A stretch of 64,000 nt of DNA from contig NZ_CP130720.1 in the NCBI RefSeq assembly GCF_035984415.1, positions 3,286,001 through 3,350,000 of the forward strand. The letters are read 5' to 3'. Position 1 is the stretch's first letter, and each line of letters starts with the position of its first letter. Of this stretch, positions 42,593-51,843 are shown piece after piece. Below the pieces are notes generated by a model. The model did not search any database. It worked only from the letters and a program-made list of their open reading frames with translations, and was not told where the DNA came from. The stretch comes from Streptomyces sp. NBC_01296. GTDB lineage: Bacteria > Actinomycetota > Actinomycetes > Streptomycetales > Streptomycetaceae. Made by a program: the position numbers and the translations under genes.

Positions 42593-42994
42593 GAAGCGAG
42601 CATAGAACTCGTATGAGGCGGGTAAAGGGCGGGTCTTGACCATCCGTCGGCTGATAATGTTGATCGCTGGTCGGGGCCACACCCTCGCATGGGGGCATCT
42701 CCCAGCGGAGCCGGGGGAGTTTCGGGGGCATCCGGCGACAGGACGTCCTCCACGGGGGACCGGCCGGAGGAGGTGGGGCTGCAATGGATCGAAGTCGATC
42801 GTGCAGTACCAACCGCTCTTCCACTCCCGGTACGGGCAAGTTGCAGCCCGTTTGATCATCTGATCAGTCGAAGAGCGACGGCAGAACTTTGTCCTCCCGT
42901 CCTGTTCCTTCCGTCTGCCCGGCCCTGCCCGCCGGCGGCGACGGAAGGCCTCCCACCCGTACGGTCCGCAGCCGTGCGTGCGAAGGAGCCTGCC
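42593..42994. other. 402-bp divergent spacer between the SUFU-like gene and corA
   Basis: Holds a REP-like element (42691-42719) and a short palindrome TGATCATCTGATCA (about 42852-42865) that could be an operator. AAGGAG serves corA. No M-box-like magnesium riboswitch was recognised. Confidence 0.5.
42691..42719. repeat. REP-like intergenic element
   Basis: Sequence with core CAGCGGAGCCGGGGGAG, related to the element at 51702-51738. These G/C-rich intergenic repeats recur in Streptomyces genomes. Confidence 0.45.
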
Positions 42995-44119
42995 ATGTCG
43001 ATGCTGCCCTACCTGCGTGCCGCCGTACGTCCGGCCCTGCGCAGGTCCACCCCGGCCCAGCCCGGCTACGACACCACCCGCGACCCGTCCGCGAGCAGCG
43101 CGGTCGTCGACTGCGCCGTGTACCGCGACGGCCGGCGCGACGTGCGCAGGTCGGGGTCGGCCTGCCTGACGCCGCGTGAGGCGATGGCCCGGGTCCGCGA
43201 GGGCGGCGGCTTCGCGTGGATCGGCCTGCACGAGCCGACCGAGGCCGAGTTCGCAGGGATCGCCGCCACCTTCGGGCTGCACCCGCTCGCCGTGGAGGAC
43301 GCGGTGCACGCGCACCAGCGGCCGAAGCTGGAGCGCTACGACGACACGCTGTTCACCGTCTTCAAGACGATCCACTACGTGGAGCACGCCGAACTGACCG
43401 CCACCAGCGAGGTGGTGGAGACCGGCGAGGTGATGTGCTTCACCGGGCCGGACTTCGTCATCACGGTCCGGCACGGTGGCCAGGGTTCCCTCAAGGGTCT
43501 GCGCCACCGGCTCCAGGACGACACCGAGCTGCTGGCCAAGGGCCCCTCTTCGGTCCTGCACTCCATCGCCGACCACGTCGTGGACGGGTACATCGCGGTC
43601 GCGGCGGCCGTCCAGGACGACATCGACGAGGTGGAGAGCGCGGTCTTCGCCGCGCCCGCCAAGGGCAGTGCGCGCGGCGGCGACGCGGGCCGCATCTACC
43701 AGCTCAAGCGCGAGGTACTGGAGTTCAAGCGGGCCGTCGCCCCGCTGCTGCGGCCGATGGAGCTGCTGAGCGAGCGCCCGATGCGGCTGGTGGACCCGGA
43801 CATCCAGAAGTACTTCCGCGACGTCGCCGACCACCTGGCGCGGGTGCACGAGCAGGTCGTCGGCTTCGACGAACTGCTGAACTCGATCCTCCAGGCCAAC
43901 CTGGCCCAGGCGACGGTCGCCCAGAACGAGGACATGCGCAAGATCACCTCCTGGGCGGCGATCATCGCCGTCCCGACGATGATCTGCGGGGTCTACGGGA
44001 TGAACTTCGAGCACATGCCGGAGCTCCGGTGGCGCTACGGCTATCCGATGGTGATGGTCACGATCGTCGGCATCTGCTTCACCATCCACCGGGCCCTGCG
44101 CCGCCACGGCTGGCTCTAG
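42995..44119 (+). CDS. corA: CorA-family magnesium/cobalt transporter
   Basis: A 374-residue CorA channel subunit. A large N-terminal cytoplasmic funnel is followed by two C-terminal membrane helices. The signature YGMNFEHMPE at the end of the first helix forms the pore loop (GMN). CorA pentamers import Mg2+ and Co2+. ATG 42995 has AAGGAG six bases upstream. Placed in a small magnesium-related region with an MgtE-like soluble protein downstream. Confidence 0.93.
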   Translation: MSMLPYLRAAVRPALRRSTPAQPGYDTTRDPSASSAVVDCAVYRDGRRDVRRSGSACLTPREAMARVREGGGFAWIGLHEPTEAEFAGIAATFGLHPLAVEDAVHAHQRPKLERYDDTLFTVFKTIHYVEHAELTATSEVVETGEVMCFTGPDFVITVRHGGQGSLKGLRHRLQDDTELLAKGPSSVLHSIADHVVDGYIAVAAAVQDDIDEVESAVFAAPAKGSARGGDAGRIYQLKREVLEFKRAVAPLLRPMELLSERPMRLVDPDIQKYFRDVADHLARVHEQVVGFDELLNSILQANLAQATVAQNEDMRKITSWAAIIAVPTMICGVYGMNFEHMPELRWRYGYPMVMVTIVGICFTIHRALRRHGWL

Positions 44120-44153
44120 GGCGTGTCTTGGGGCACCCCCTACTCTGGTGCGC

Positions 44154-44666
44154 ATGACTCTCAGCACGCTCGACCTGGCCCTCGTCGAGGAGGCCACCAA
44201 GAAGTCCGGCCTGATCTGGGTCCGCGGCTCCGGGGCCGACCGGGCCCTGTGGCACGCCTGGGTGGACGGCGCGGCCCATGTGCTGGGCGACGGTCCCGGT
44301 GAGCAGCCGTTCCCGGGTCTCGCGGACGGCGCGGCCGCCGAGGTGACCGTGCGCAGCAAGGACAAGGGCGGCCGGCTGGTGGCCTGGACCGCGACCGTAC
44401 GGGAGCTCGCGCCCCGCAGCGAGGAGTGGCAGGCCGCGGTCGCCGAGCTCAAGGGGAAGCGGCTGAACGCGCCCGATTCGGAGGCGATGACCGAGCGGTG
44501 GGCGCGCGAGTGCCGGCTGCTGCGGCTGGAGCCGCTGACGGCGAGCACCGACCTGCCGGGCGGATCGCTGGCCACGGCCCCGCTGGGCTCGCCCGCGGTC
44601 ACCCGCCGGCCCATTCCGGCCGGCCTGCCGAAGCTGCTGTTCAAGCGGAAGAAGGCGGCCCGCTAA
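44154..44666 (+). CDS. conserved hypothetical protein
   Basis: A 170-residue protein (TLDLALVEEATKKSGLIWVR; VTVRSKDKGGRLVAWTATV; basic end LLFKRKKAAR). No domain is firmly recognised; the strand-rich first half could be a flavin-type split barrel, weakly. ATG 44154 is used, GTG 44148 possible. TACTCT about 10 bases before the start may be the -10 of a leaderless transcript. Confidence 0.65.
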   Translation: MTLSTLDLALVEEATKKSGLIWVRGSGADRALWHAWVDGAAHVLGDGPGEQPFPGLADGAAAEVTVRSKDKGGRLVAWTATVRELAPRSEEWQAAVAELKGKRLNAPDSEAMTERWARECRLLRLEPLTASTDLPGGSLATAPLGSPAVTRRPIPAGLPKLLFKRKKAAR

Positions 44667-44693
44667 GGCCGGTCCCCCTTCCCTTTCCTTCTG

Positions 44694-45482
44694 CTACTTC
44701 GTCGGGTTCGAGCCCTGGCCGGAGCCCTTGCTCGGGGCCGGGACGGGCGCCCCGCTCTGCTCCTTGGTCGTCGGCATCTGGGACCCGTAGTCGACGGTCT
44801 GGTCCTGCGCGGGCGCCTCCAGCGGGAAGGCCTTGCCCCACTCCACGAGATCGACCCGGCCCGCCCCGCCGGCCCGCTCGAGGCGCAGCGGGTACGGGGT
44901 CCCCTCCAGGGAGACCGACAGCTTGCCGCCCTTGCCCTTGTCCGCCGTGACCGGGACCGCGCGGGTGGGCCCGACCTTGGTGTAGTCGCCCTTGGCGAGC
45001 TTGCCGTCGAGTCCGAGCAGCCCGTCGAGCAGCACGTGCATGTCGGTGAACCCGCGGAACTGCTTGTACGTGGGGTCGCTCTCGGGCACCTTCACGTACT
45101 TGTCGCCGAGCTTGCCGGCCGAGTCGGACTTGCCCCAGAAGGCGGCGCTCGCCTTGAGGTAGAGCTGCTCCCCGACCCGCAGCACCTGGAAGGTGTCCTC
45201 CTGCGACTTCACCTCGCCGGAGCCGCCGTCCTTCTTGAGCCGCATGTCGAGCGTGAAGGACTTGCCGCCGCTGACGAGCGTGCCGGACAGGTGGACCGAG
45301 TCGGCGGCGCCGGCCGCGGCCTTCGCCTTGCTCTCGATCTGGTCGGCGGAGAGCTTGCCGACCCCGTTGGTGCCCTCGTCGGGGTCCGCCCCGCAGCCCG
45401 CGCCGGTGACGGCCAGGCCCGCGAACAGGACACCGACGAAGGCCGCCCGGCGCAGCCGTGCGGCGGGGAGGTAGGCGGTCAC
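44694..45482 (-). CDS. LppX/LprG-like lipoprotein
   Basis: A 262-residue exported lipoprotein. The signal ends in the lipobox VTGAGC. The mature part resembles the LppX/LprG fold that binds lipids (DSVHLSGTLVSGGKSFTLD; GEQLYLKAS; then SVSLEGTPYPLRLER). GTG 45482 with GAGG upstream gives a normal signal peptide. Such proteins carry lipids or lipoglycans across the envelope. It stands alone, convergent with the hypothetical gene before it. Confidence 0.8.
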   Translation of the reverse strand: MTAYLPAARLRRAAFVGVLFAGLAVTGAGCGADPDEGTNGVGKLSADQIESKAKAAAGAADSVHLSGTLVSGGKSFTLDMRLKKDGGSGEVKSQEDTFQVLRVGEQLYLKASAAFWGKSDSAGKLGDKYVKVPESDPTYKQFRGFTDMHVLLDGLLGLDGKLAKGDYTKVGPTRAVPVTADKGKGGKLSVSLEGTPYPLRLERAGGAGRVDLVEWGKAFPLEAPAQDQTVDYGSQMPTTKEQSGAPVPAPSKGSGQGSNPTK

Positions 45483-45688
45483 GGGCAGGTGCCTCTCGTC
45501 GTGCGTCTTCGAGCAGCAGGCAGCGTACCCGCCCGTAGCAACCGTGCCCGGCGGGTGGTCGGTCCTCCCGGCCGACCCGCCTCCCACGGCTGCGCACGGG
45601 CGGACCGCCCCACCAGGACGGTCTCCCGCGGCACGGGCTAGCCTGAGGGGCGGCAGGACTGAGGATCGACGCTCTAGGAGGCGCTCGC

Positions 45689-46960
45689 ATGGCTGGTGGC
45701 GCCCCGCGGATCTTCGTCTCGCATCTGTCGGGTGTGCCCGTTTTCGACCCCAATGGCGACCAGGTCGGCCGCGTCCGCGACCTCGTCGCGATGCTCCGCG
45801 TCGGCGGCCGTCCGCCGCGGCTGCTGGGCCTGGTGGTCGAGGTGGTCAGCCGGCGCCGGATCTTCCTCCCCATGACCCGGGTGACGGGCGTGGAGTCCGG
45901 ACAGGTCATCACCACCGGCGTCGTCAACATGCGGCGCTTCGAGCAGCGGCCCACCGAGCGGCTGGTCCTCGGTGAACTGCTGGACCGCCGGGTGACGCTG
46001 GGCACCACCGGCGAGGAGGTCACCGTCCTCGACGTGGCCATCCAGCAGCTGCCGGCCCGCCGCGACTGGGAGATCGACAAGATCTTCGTACGCAAGGGCA
46101 AGGGCGGCGCGCTGCGCCGGCGCGGCGAGACCCTGACCGTGGAGTGGTCGGCGGTGACGGGCTTCTCGCTGGAGGAGGAGGGCCAGGGCGCCGAGAGCCT
46201 GGTGGCCACCTTCGAGCAGATGCGCCCGGCCGACGTGGCGAACGTCCTGCACCACCTGACGCCGAAGCGGCGCGCCGAGGTGGCCAACGCCCTCGACGAC
46301 GACCGCCTCGCGGACGTCATGGAGGAGCTGCCCGAGGACGAGCAGGTCGAGATCCTCGGCAAGCTGAAGGAGGAGCGCGCCGCCGACGTCCTGGAGGCGA
46401 TGGACCCGGACGACGCGGCGGACCTGCTCTCGGAGCTCCCCGAGGACGACAAGGAGCGGCTGCTGACGCTGATGCAGCCGGACGACGCGGCCGACGTGCG
46501 CCGGCTCCTGTCGTACGAGGAGAACACCGCGGGCGGTCTGATGACCACCGAGCCGATCGTGCTGCGCCCGGACGCGACGGTCGCGGACGCGCTGGCCCGG
46601 GTACGGCAGGCGGACCTGTCGCCGGCGCTGGCCGCGCAGGTGTACGTGTGCCGGCCGCCGGACGAGACGCCGACGGGCAAGTACCTGGGCACGGTGCACT
46701 TCCAGCGGCTGCTGCGGGACCCCCCGTTCACGCTGGTGAGCTCGATCGTGGACGCGGGCCTGCCGCCGCTGCGCCCGGACGCCTCGCTGCCCCAGGTGAC
46801 GAGCTATCTCGCCGCCTACAACATGGTGGCGGTACCGGTGGTCGACGAGAGCGGTTCGCTGCTGGGTGCGGTGACCGTGGACGACGTACTGGACCATCTG
46901 CTGCCGGACGACTGGCGGGAGACGGACTACCACGCCGAGGAGGTGCCCGGTGCCCGGTGA
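45689..46960 (+). CDS. soluble MgtE-N/CBS protein with PRC-barrel
   Basis: A 423-residue protein. Residues 1-160 form a PRC-barrel-like region (IFVSHLSGVPVFDPNGDQVG; then LLGLVVEVV). Residues 165-280 are the helical MgtE N-domain superhelix (ELPEDEQVEIL, MDPDDAADLLSELPEDD), and two CBS motifs follow. No membrane helices are present, so it is not a channel. It may sense Mg2+ or nucleotides and regulate transport. The DUF1003 gene overlaps its 3' end by 11 bp, so they are coupled. Confidence 0.87.
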   Translation: MAGGAPRIFVSHLSGVPVFDPNGDQVGRVRDLVAMLRVGGRPPRLLGLVVEVVSRRRIFLPMTRVTGVESGQVITTGVVNMRRFEQRPTERLVLGELLDRRVTLGTTGEEVTVLDVAIQQLPARRDWEIDKIFVRKGKGGALRRRGETLTVEWSAVTGFSLEEEGQGAESLVATFEQMRPADVANVLHHLTPKRRAEVANALDDDRLADVMEELPEDEQVEILGKLKEERAADVLEAMDPDDAADLLSELPEDDKERLLTLMQPDDAADVRRLLSYEENTAGGLMTTEPIVLRPDATVADALARVRQADLSPALAAQVYVCRPPDETPTGKYLGTVHFQRLLRDPPFTLVSSIVDAGLPPLRPDASLPQVTSYLAAYNMVAVPVVDESGSLLGAVTVDDVLDHLLPDDWRETDYHAEEVPGAR

Positions 46961-47645
46961 GCGACGGGGTGAGCCGGCCCGCGAACGGCGCCGTGAGCAG
47001 ATCCGCGTACGGCGGGAGCTGGCGCGCGAGCACGCCCGCGAGTCCGCGCGCGAGCAGGGGCTCACGGGCCGGGAGGAGGAGGTCGCCGAGCGGCTGCGGG
47101 CCAGGACGTCCGGTTCCCCGACCGGGTCGACCGCGCTGACCCGGTCGCCGCGGGCGCGGCTGGACCAGCCCCGGGCGGACAGGCGGCGGCTGCTTCCGGT
47201 GTACGACCCGGAGGCGTTCGGACGGCTGTCGGAGCGGGTGGCGCGGTTCCTCGGCACGGGCCGGTTCATCGTCTGGATGACCCTGGTCATCATCCTGTGG
47301 GTGCTGTGGAACATCTTCGCGCCGGACCACCTGAGGTTCGACGAGTACCCGTTCATCTTCCTGACGCTGATGCTGTCGCTGCAGGCCTCGTACGCCGCCC
47401 CGCTGATCCTGCTGGCGCAGAACCGGCAGGACGACCGGGACCGGGTCAACCTGGAGCAGGACCGCAAGCAGAACGAGCGCTCCATCGCCGACACCGAGTA
47501 CCTGACCCGGGAGATCGCGGCGCTGCGGATGGGCCTGGGCGAGGTCGCGACCCGCGACTGGATCCGGTCGGAGTTCCAGGACCTGATCAAGGAGATGGAC
47601 GAGCGGCGTCTATTCCCGGCGGAGAGTGACGAAGGCGACCGCTAG
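46950..47645 (+). CDS. DUF1003 membrane protein
   Basis: A 231-residue protein. The Arg/Glu-rich N-terminus (about 80 residues) may form a coiled coil. Two membrane helices (TLVIILWVLWNIF and FIFLTLMLSLQASYAAPLILL) are followed by the DUF1003 signature AQNRQDDRDR and a charged cytoplasmic tail. GTG 46950 overlaps the MgtE-like gene; its GAGGAGG lies inside the upstream coding end. Function unknown; pairing with the MgtE-like protein is conserved in mycobacteria. Confidence 0.87.
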   Translation: MPGERRGEPARERRREQIRVRRELAREHARESAREQGLTGREEEVAERLRARTSGSPTGSTALTRSPRARLDQPRADRRRLLPVYDPEAFGRLSERVARFLGTGRFIVWMTLVIILWVLWNIFAPDHLRFDEYPFIFLTLMLSLQASYAAPLILLAQNRQDDRDRVNLEQDRKQNERSIADTEYLTREIAALRMGLGEVATRDWIRSEFQDLIKEMDERRLFPAESDEGDR

Positions 47646-47687
47646 CGGCCTTACCTGAGGCAGGCTACCGAGCCGTACCATCGGGTC

Positions 47688-48848
47688 ATGGCTACCGACA
47701 CAAGCTCCGCCGCCGTGCCCGAGCAGGATGCGATCCTCGACGCGCTGGCGACGGTGAACGACCCCGAGATCCACCGGCCGATCACCGAGCTCGGCATGGT
47801 CAAATCGGTGGAGATCGGCGACGGCGGCGAGGTCGCCGTCACGGTCTACCTCACGGTGTCGGGCTGCCCCATGCGCGAGACGATCACCAAGAACGTCACC
47901 GAGGCCGTCGAGCGGGTCGCCGGCGTCACATCGGTCGCCGTCACGCTGGACGTGATGAGCGACGAGCAGCGCAAGGAGCTGGCGGCCACGCTGCGCGGCG
48001 GCACCGCCGAGCGCGAGGTGCCCTTCGCCAAGCCGGGCTCGCTGACCCGCGTCTACGCGGTCGCGTCCGGCAAGGGCGGCGTCGGCAAGTCGTCGGTGAC
48101 GGTGAACCTGGCCGCGGCGATGGCCGCGGACGGCCTGAAGGTCGGCGTCGTGGACGCGGACATCTACGGCCACAGCGTGCCGCGCATGCTGGGCGTGGAC
48201 GGCCGCCCGACCCAGGTCGAGAACATGATCATGCCGCCGTCCGCGCACGGCGTGAAGGTCATCTCCATCGGCATGTTCACCCCGGGCAACGCGCCCGTGG
48301 TGTGGCGCGGTCCGATGCTGCACCGGGCCCTCCAGCAGTTCCTGTCGGACGTGTTCTGGGGCGACCTGGACGTACTGCTGCTGGACCTGCCGCCGGGTAC
48401 GGGCGACATCGCGATCTCCGTGGCCCAGCTGGTGCCGAACGCGGAGATCCTGGTCGTGACCACCCCGCAGCAGGCTGCGGCCGAGGTCGCGGAGCGGGCC
48501 GGCTCGATCGCCGTGCAGACCCACCAGAAGATCGTCGGCGTCGTCGAGAACATGTCCGGGCTGCCGTGCCCGCACTGCGACGAGATGGTCGACGTGTTCG
48601 GCTCGGGCGGTGGCCAGAAGGTCGCCGACGGCCTCACCAAGACGGTCGGCGCGACGGTCCCGGTGCTCGGCTCCATCCCGATCGACGTACGGCTGCGCGA
48701 GGGCGGCGACGAGGGCAAGCCGGTCGTCCTGTCGGACCCGGACTCCCCGGCCGGTGCGGCGCTGCGCTCGATCGCGGGCAAGCTGGGCGGCCGCGCCCGC
48801 GGCCTGGCCGGCATGTCCCTGGGCATCACCCCGCGCAACAAGTTCTGA
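47688..48848 (+). CDS. mrp: Mrp/NBP35-type iron-sulfur carrier ATPase
   Basis: A 386-residue protein with an N-terminal MIP18/DUF59 domain (VNDPEIHRPITELGMV, SGCPMRETI) and a ParA-like ATPase domain. The deviant Walker A GKGGVGKSS is near 128-136. The CxxC pair LPCPHC near 293 binds the bridging cluster in a dimer. Mrp/ApbC proteins carry Fe-S clusters to apo-proteins. A terminator follows the stop. Confidence 0.93.
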   Translation: MATDTSSAAVPEQDAILDALATVNDPEIHRPITELGMVKSVEIGDGGEVAVTVYLTVSGCPMRETITKNVTEAVERVAGVTSVAVTLDVMSDEQRKELAATLRGGTAEREVPFAKPGSLTRVYAVASGKGGVGKSSVTVNLAAAMAADGLKVGVVDADIYGHSVPRMLGVDGRPTQVENMIMPPSAHGVKVISIGMFTPGNAPVVWRGPMLHRALQQFLSDVFWGDLDVLLLDLPPGTGDIAISVAQLVPNAEILVVTTPQQAAAEVAERAGSIAVQTHQKIVGVVENMSGLPCPHCDEMVDVFGSGGGQKVADGLTKTVGATVPVLGSIPIDVRLREGGDEGKPVVLSDPDSPAGAALRSIAGKLGGRARGLAGMSLGITPRNKF

Positions 48849-48861
48849 CCTGCACGACGCG

Positions 48862-48889
48862 AAGGGCACCGCCGACCGGCGGTGCCCTT
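48862..48889. terminator. terminator after mrp
   Basis: AAGGGCACCGCC and GGCGGTGCCCTT form a perfect 12-bp stem with a 4-base loop, then TTCCC. Confidence 0.8.
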
Positions 48890-48901
48890 TCCCGTACCCG
48901 T

Positions 48902-49654
48902 CTACTCGTACGCGGCCAGATCGCCGATCACCGAGAAGCCGAGTCCGTACGCGCTCATCCCGCGCCCGTACGCGCCCACGTGCACGCCACCGCGCGTCGA
49001 TCCGGCGAGCACCCAGCCGAACTCGGACTCGCGGTAGTGGAACGGCGTCGGCTCCCCGTCGACCGGGAGCGAGAGCGTCGACCAGTCCTCGCCGCCGAGG
49101 TCGTCGGCGAGCTCCCAGGCGGCTTCGGTCTGCTGGTCGAGCCAGTCGTCGCGCAGGGTGTGGTCCATCTGCCCGGGCCAGCTGTACGCCAGCAGCCCGG
49201 AGCCGGCCAGCCAGGCCGCCGAGGAGACCGAGGTGGCCTCCAGGACGCCGGTGCCGTCGCTGCTGCGGCGCAGCGGGTTGCTCGCGACGGTGACGACCAC
49301 CGCGAAGCGCTCCTTCTCGCCGGTGGCGAGCTCCCCGCGCGCGGAGGGCTCGTCGCCGTGGCCGGTGGAACCGTGCTCGACGGTGCCGTCGGCGCCGGTG
49401 CCCACCTGCATGAGCCAGCGGGGGCCGGTGAAGGCCCCGTCCAGCCCGTACCAGGGGAAGTCCGCGGCCAGGAACCCCTCGGCCGTCCGGCGGGCCGTCG
49501 GGACGGGCGCCGCGGCCTCCTGGGGGTGCGCGGGGGCGGACTGCGGGGATGCAGCCGCGGGCTCCGCCGGTGCGGCCGGTTCTGCTGGTGCGGCAGCGGG
49601 AGCGGGCGCCTCGGCGGGCTGCACCCCTACCCGGCTACTGCTCGTCGTCTCCAT
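48902..49654 (-). CDS. conserved hypothetical protein with Ala/Pro-rich N-terminus
   Basis: A 250-residue protein. The first 75 residues are Ala/Pro-rich and disordered. The rest is a folded domain rich in aromatic residues (FLAADFPWYGLDGAFTGPRW; then GYGRGMSAYGLGF-like end). No recognised family. No signal peptide or membrane helix. It lies downstream of tatB on the same strand. ATG 49654 with GAGAGG upstream is chosen. Confidence 0.6.
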   Translation of the reverse strand: METTSSSRVGVQPAEAPAPAAAPAEPAAPAEPAAASPQSAPAHPQEAAAPVPTARRTAEGFLAADFPWYGLDGAFTGPRWLMQVGTGADGTVEHGSTGHGDEPSARGELATGEKERFAVVVTVASNPLRRSSDGTGVLEATSVSSAAWLAGSGLLAYSWPGQMDHTLRDDWLDQQTEAAWELADDLGGEDWSTLSLPVDGEPTPFHYRESEFGWVLAGSTRGGVHVGAYGRGMSAYGLGFSVIGDLAAYE

Positions 49655-49826
49655 CGATGCGGCCTCTCGTTCCGTGGGGTCCGGAACGCGCCCTCCCCCA
49701 CGTGTCGTCGGGGGGACCCCCACCCTGGGGCGTCCTGGGTCCGGACTCATGGAGGATAGCCACCGGACCCCGGATCACCGGGGAAGGCTCGAATCAGGGG
49801 GTGTCTTACCGGCCCCGGGCCACGAC

Positions 49827-50273
49827 CTAGGTGGCGTCGGCGTCGTACGGGGTGCGCTGGTCGACGGCCGGGGCGGCGGGCTTCTTGAGCAGGTCCGGGC
49901 CGGTGGCGGCGGGCGCGGCGGAAGTGCCGGCGGCGGCCGGGGCGGGGGCCGTGTCCCTGCTGTTCACGGCGTCGGTGACGTCGTTCAGCTCCTTGCGGAG
50001 ATCGAAGGTGCTGCGGATCTCCGCAAGATCCTCGTTCTCGGTCAGCTGCTTGCGGATGAACGTCTTCGGGTTCAGGTCCTCGAACTCGAAGTCCTTGAAC
50101 TCGGGACCGAGTTCCGACCGGATGTCCTGCTTCGCACTGTCGGAGAACGCCCGGATCTTCCGGATGACCCCGGTGACGTCCTGGATCACCTTGGGCAGCT
50201 TGTCCGGGCCGAAGACGAGGATGGCCAGCACCACGATCGTGACCAGCTCGAGTGCGCCTATGTCGTTGAACAC
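49827..50273 (-). CDS. tatB: Sec-independent translocase component TatB
   Basis: A 148-residue TatB. One N-terminal membrane helix (ALELVTIVVLAILVFGPDKLP) with the FGPxKLP hinge is followed by an amphipathic helix and an Ala/Pro-rich tail. TatB binds twin-arginine signals with TatC. GTG 50273 follows GAGGAG. Placed downstream of htrA as in mycobacteria (sigE-rseA-htrA-tatB), so it may be induced in envelope stress. Confidence 0.9.
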   Translation of the reverse strand: MFNDIGALELVTIVVLAILVFGPDKLPKVIQDVTGVIRKIRAFSDSAKQDIRSELGPEFKDFEFEDLNPKTFIRKQLTENEDLAEIRSTFDLRKELNDVTDAVNSRDTAPAPAAAGTSAAPAATGPDLLKKPAAPAVDQRTPYDADAT

Positions 50274-50379
50274 CTTGCCGCTCCTCGGCTCTCTTCACTT
50301 CGGGCCACGACACACGGTACCCGGCCTTGTCGGCGGGCCCATACATCGGTGCGCCATCGGCCTCGGATTCTCCGTATGG

Positions 50380-51696
50380 TCATGATCCGTTCGCCGAACC
50401 GAGGACCAGTTCCAAGGTGCGCTCGCTGCCGTCGCGCAGCACGGTCAGGGTGAGCGGATCGCCCGGGCGGTGGGCCCGGATCTTGATGACGAGCTCGTCG
50501 CCGCCGTGTACGCGGACCCCGTCCACCTTGGTGATCACGTCGCCGCCCTGGATCCCGGCGCGGGCGCCGGGGCCGTCTGCGGTGACGGCCGGCTTGCCGC
50601 CTTCGCCCTTGGCGGCGACGCGGGCCCCGTCGCCGGTGTACTCCATGTCGAGGGTGACGCCGATGACGGGATGCGTGGCGTGGCCGGTGCGGATGAGCTC
50701 CTCGGCGACGCGCTTGCCCTGGTTGACCGGGATGGCGAAGCCGAGCCCGATGCTGCCGCTCTGCTTTTCGGGATCCCCCTTGTCGGCCCCCCGGATCGCG
50801 CTGTTGATCCCGATCACGCGGGCCTTGGCGTCGAGGAGCGGGCCGCCGGAGTTGCCGGGGTTGATGGGGGCGTCGGTCTGGAGGGCGTCGACGTAGCTGA
50901 TGTCGCTGCCGTCGCCCTTGTCGCCGCCTGCGGTGATGGGCCGGCCGGTGGCGCTGATGATGCCGGCGGTGACGGTGTTGGAGAGGTCGAACGGCGCGCC
51001 GATGGCCACCACCGGGTCGCCGACCTTCACGTTCTCGGAGTTCCCGAGGGAGAGCGGCTGCAGGCCCCGTACGCCTTCGACCTTGACGACGGCCAGGTCG
51101 TAGCCGCTGTCCCGGCCGACCAGTTCGGCGGTGACGCTCTCGCCGGTGCTGAAGGTGACCGTTATGTCCTTGGCGTCGGAAACGACGTGGTTGTTGGTGA
51201 GGATGTGGCCCTGCTGGTCGAGGACGAACCCGGTTCCGGTGCCGCTGCCGCCGGAGCCGCGGACGTGCAGGGTCACGACGCCGGGCAGTGCGGTGGCGGC
51301 GATGCCGGCCACGCTCTCGGGGGCCCGGCCCTTGCTCTCGACGGCGGCCTGCGGGAGTTCGAGGCGGGTGCTGCTCTGCCGTTCGGCGAGGACGCCGAGC
51401 CAGCCGCCGATGCCGCCGGCGAGGAGGGCGGTGCCGAGGCTGAGGGCCACGGCGTGCCGCAGCCGGATGCCGCGCCCGCCCGGCGCCTTCCCCTGATCGG
51501 CGACCTGGAGCGGCCGCTCGCCCCACGGGTCGTACCGCGGCCCCGGCACCGTCGCCTGTGGCGCGGGCTCGGCCGCCGGATCGGAGCCTGCGCCCGGCTC
51601 GGCCGCGTGGCCGGTCTCCGCCCCGGCCGCTGCCGCCGGGGCGGAAGGGCGGCTCCACCACGAGGGAGCCGTGTCGGACTGCTGCTGGTCGGCCAT
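50380..51696 (-). CDS. htrA: HtrA/DegP-type membrane serine protease
   Basis: A 438-residue protease. A Pro/Ala-rich cytoplasmic N-terminus (about 90 residues) precedes one membrane helix (ALSLGTALLAGGIGGWLGVL). The trypsin-like domain has the triad His in LTNNHVV, Asp in GYDLAVVKV and Ser in NPGNSGGPL. One PDZ domain ends the protein (GIQGGDVITKVDG). Degrades damaged envelope proteins, and in mycobacteria also cooperates in RseA/SigE control. ATG 51696; rseA lies 148 bp upstream with a REP-like hairpin between. Confidence 0.92.
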   Translation of the reverse strand: MADQQQSDTAPSWWSRPSAPAAAAGAETGHAAEPGAGSDPAAEPAPQATVPGPRYDPWGERPLQVADQGKAPGGRGIRLRHAVALSLGTALLAGGIGGWLGVLAERQSSTRLELPQAAVESKGRAPESVAGIAATALPGVVTLHVRGSGGSGTGTGFVLDQQGHILTNNHVVSDAKDITVTFSTGESVTAELVGRDSGYDLAVVKVEGVRGLQPLSLGNSENVKVGDPVVAIGAPFDLSNTVTAGIISATGRPITAGGDKGDGSDISYVDALQTDAPINPGNSGGPLLDAKARVIGINSAIRGADKGDPEKQSGSIGLGFAIPVNQGKRVAEELIRTGHATHPVIGVTLDMEYTGDGARVAAKGEGGKPAVTADGPGARAGIQGGDVITKVDGVRVHGGDELVIKIRAHRPGDPLTLTVLRDGSERTLELVLGSANGS

Positions 51697-51701
51697 GGGC
51701 G

Positions 51702-51738
51702 CTCCCCCTGGGGGTCCCCCCGGCGGAGCCTGGGGGAG
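51702..51738. repeat. REP-like GC hairpin between rseA and htrA
   Basis: CTCCCCCTGGGGG... and ...CCTGGGGGAG can fold on themselves and on each other. The core GGCGGAGCCTGGGGGAG is shared with the element near 42691. It sits in the leader of htrA and could attenuate or stabilise the mRNA. Confidence 0.5.
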
Positions 51739-51843
51739 GGTACCTGTAGCACCGCCGGGCGGCGCATCTGCCGCAGATTCAACCAGGTCCCCCGCCCCCC
51801 GGGGGCCACACCCCCGGTTCCCGGGCCCCCGCCGCCCCGGGTG

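Noticed and set aside
42593..42994. Possible Mg2+ riboswitch before corA
   Set aside because: No M-box-like conserved core or terminator/antiterminator pair could be recognised.
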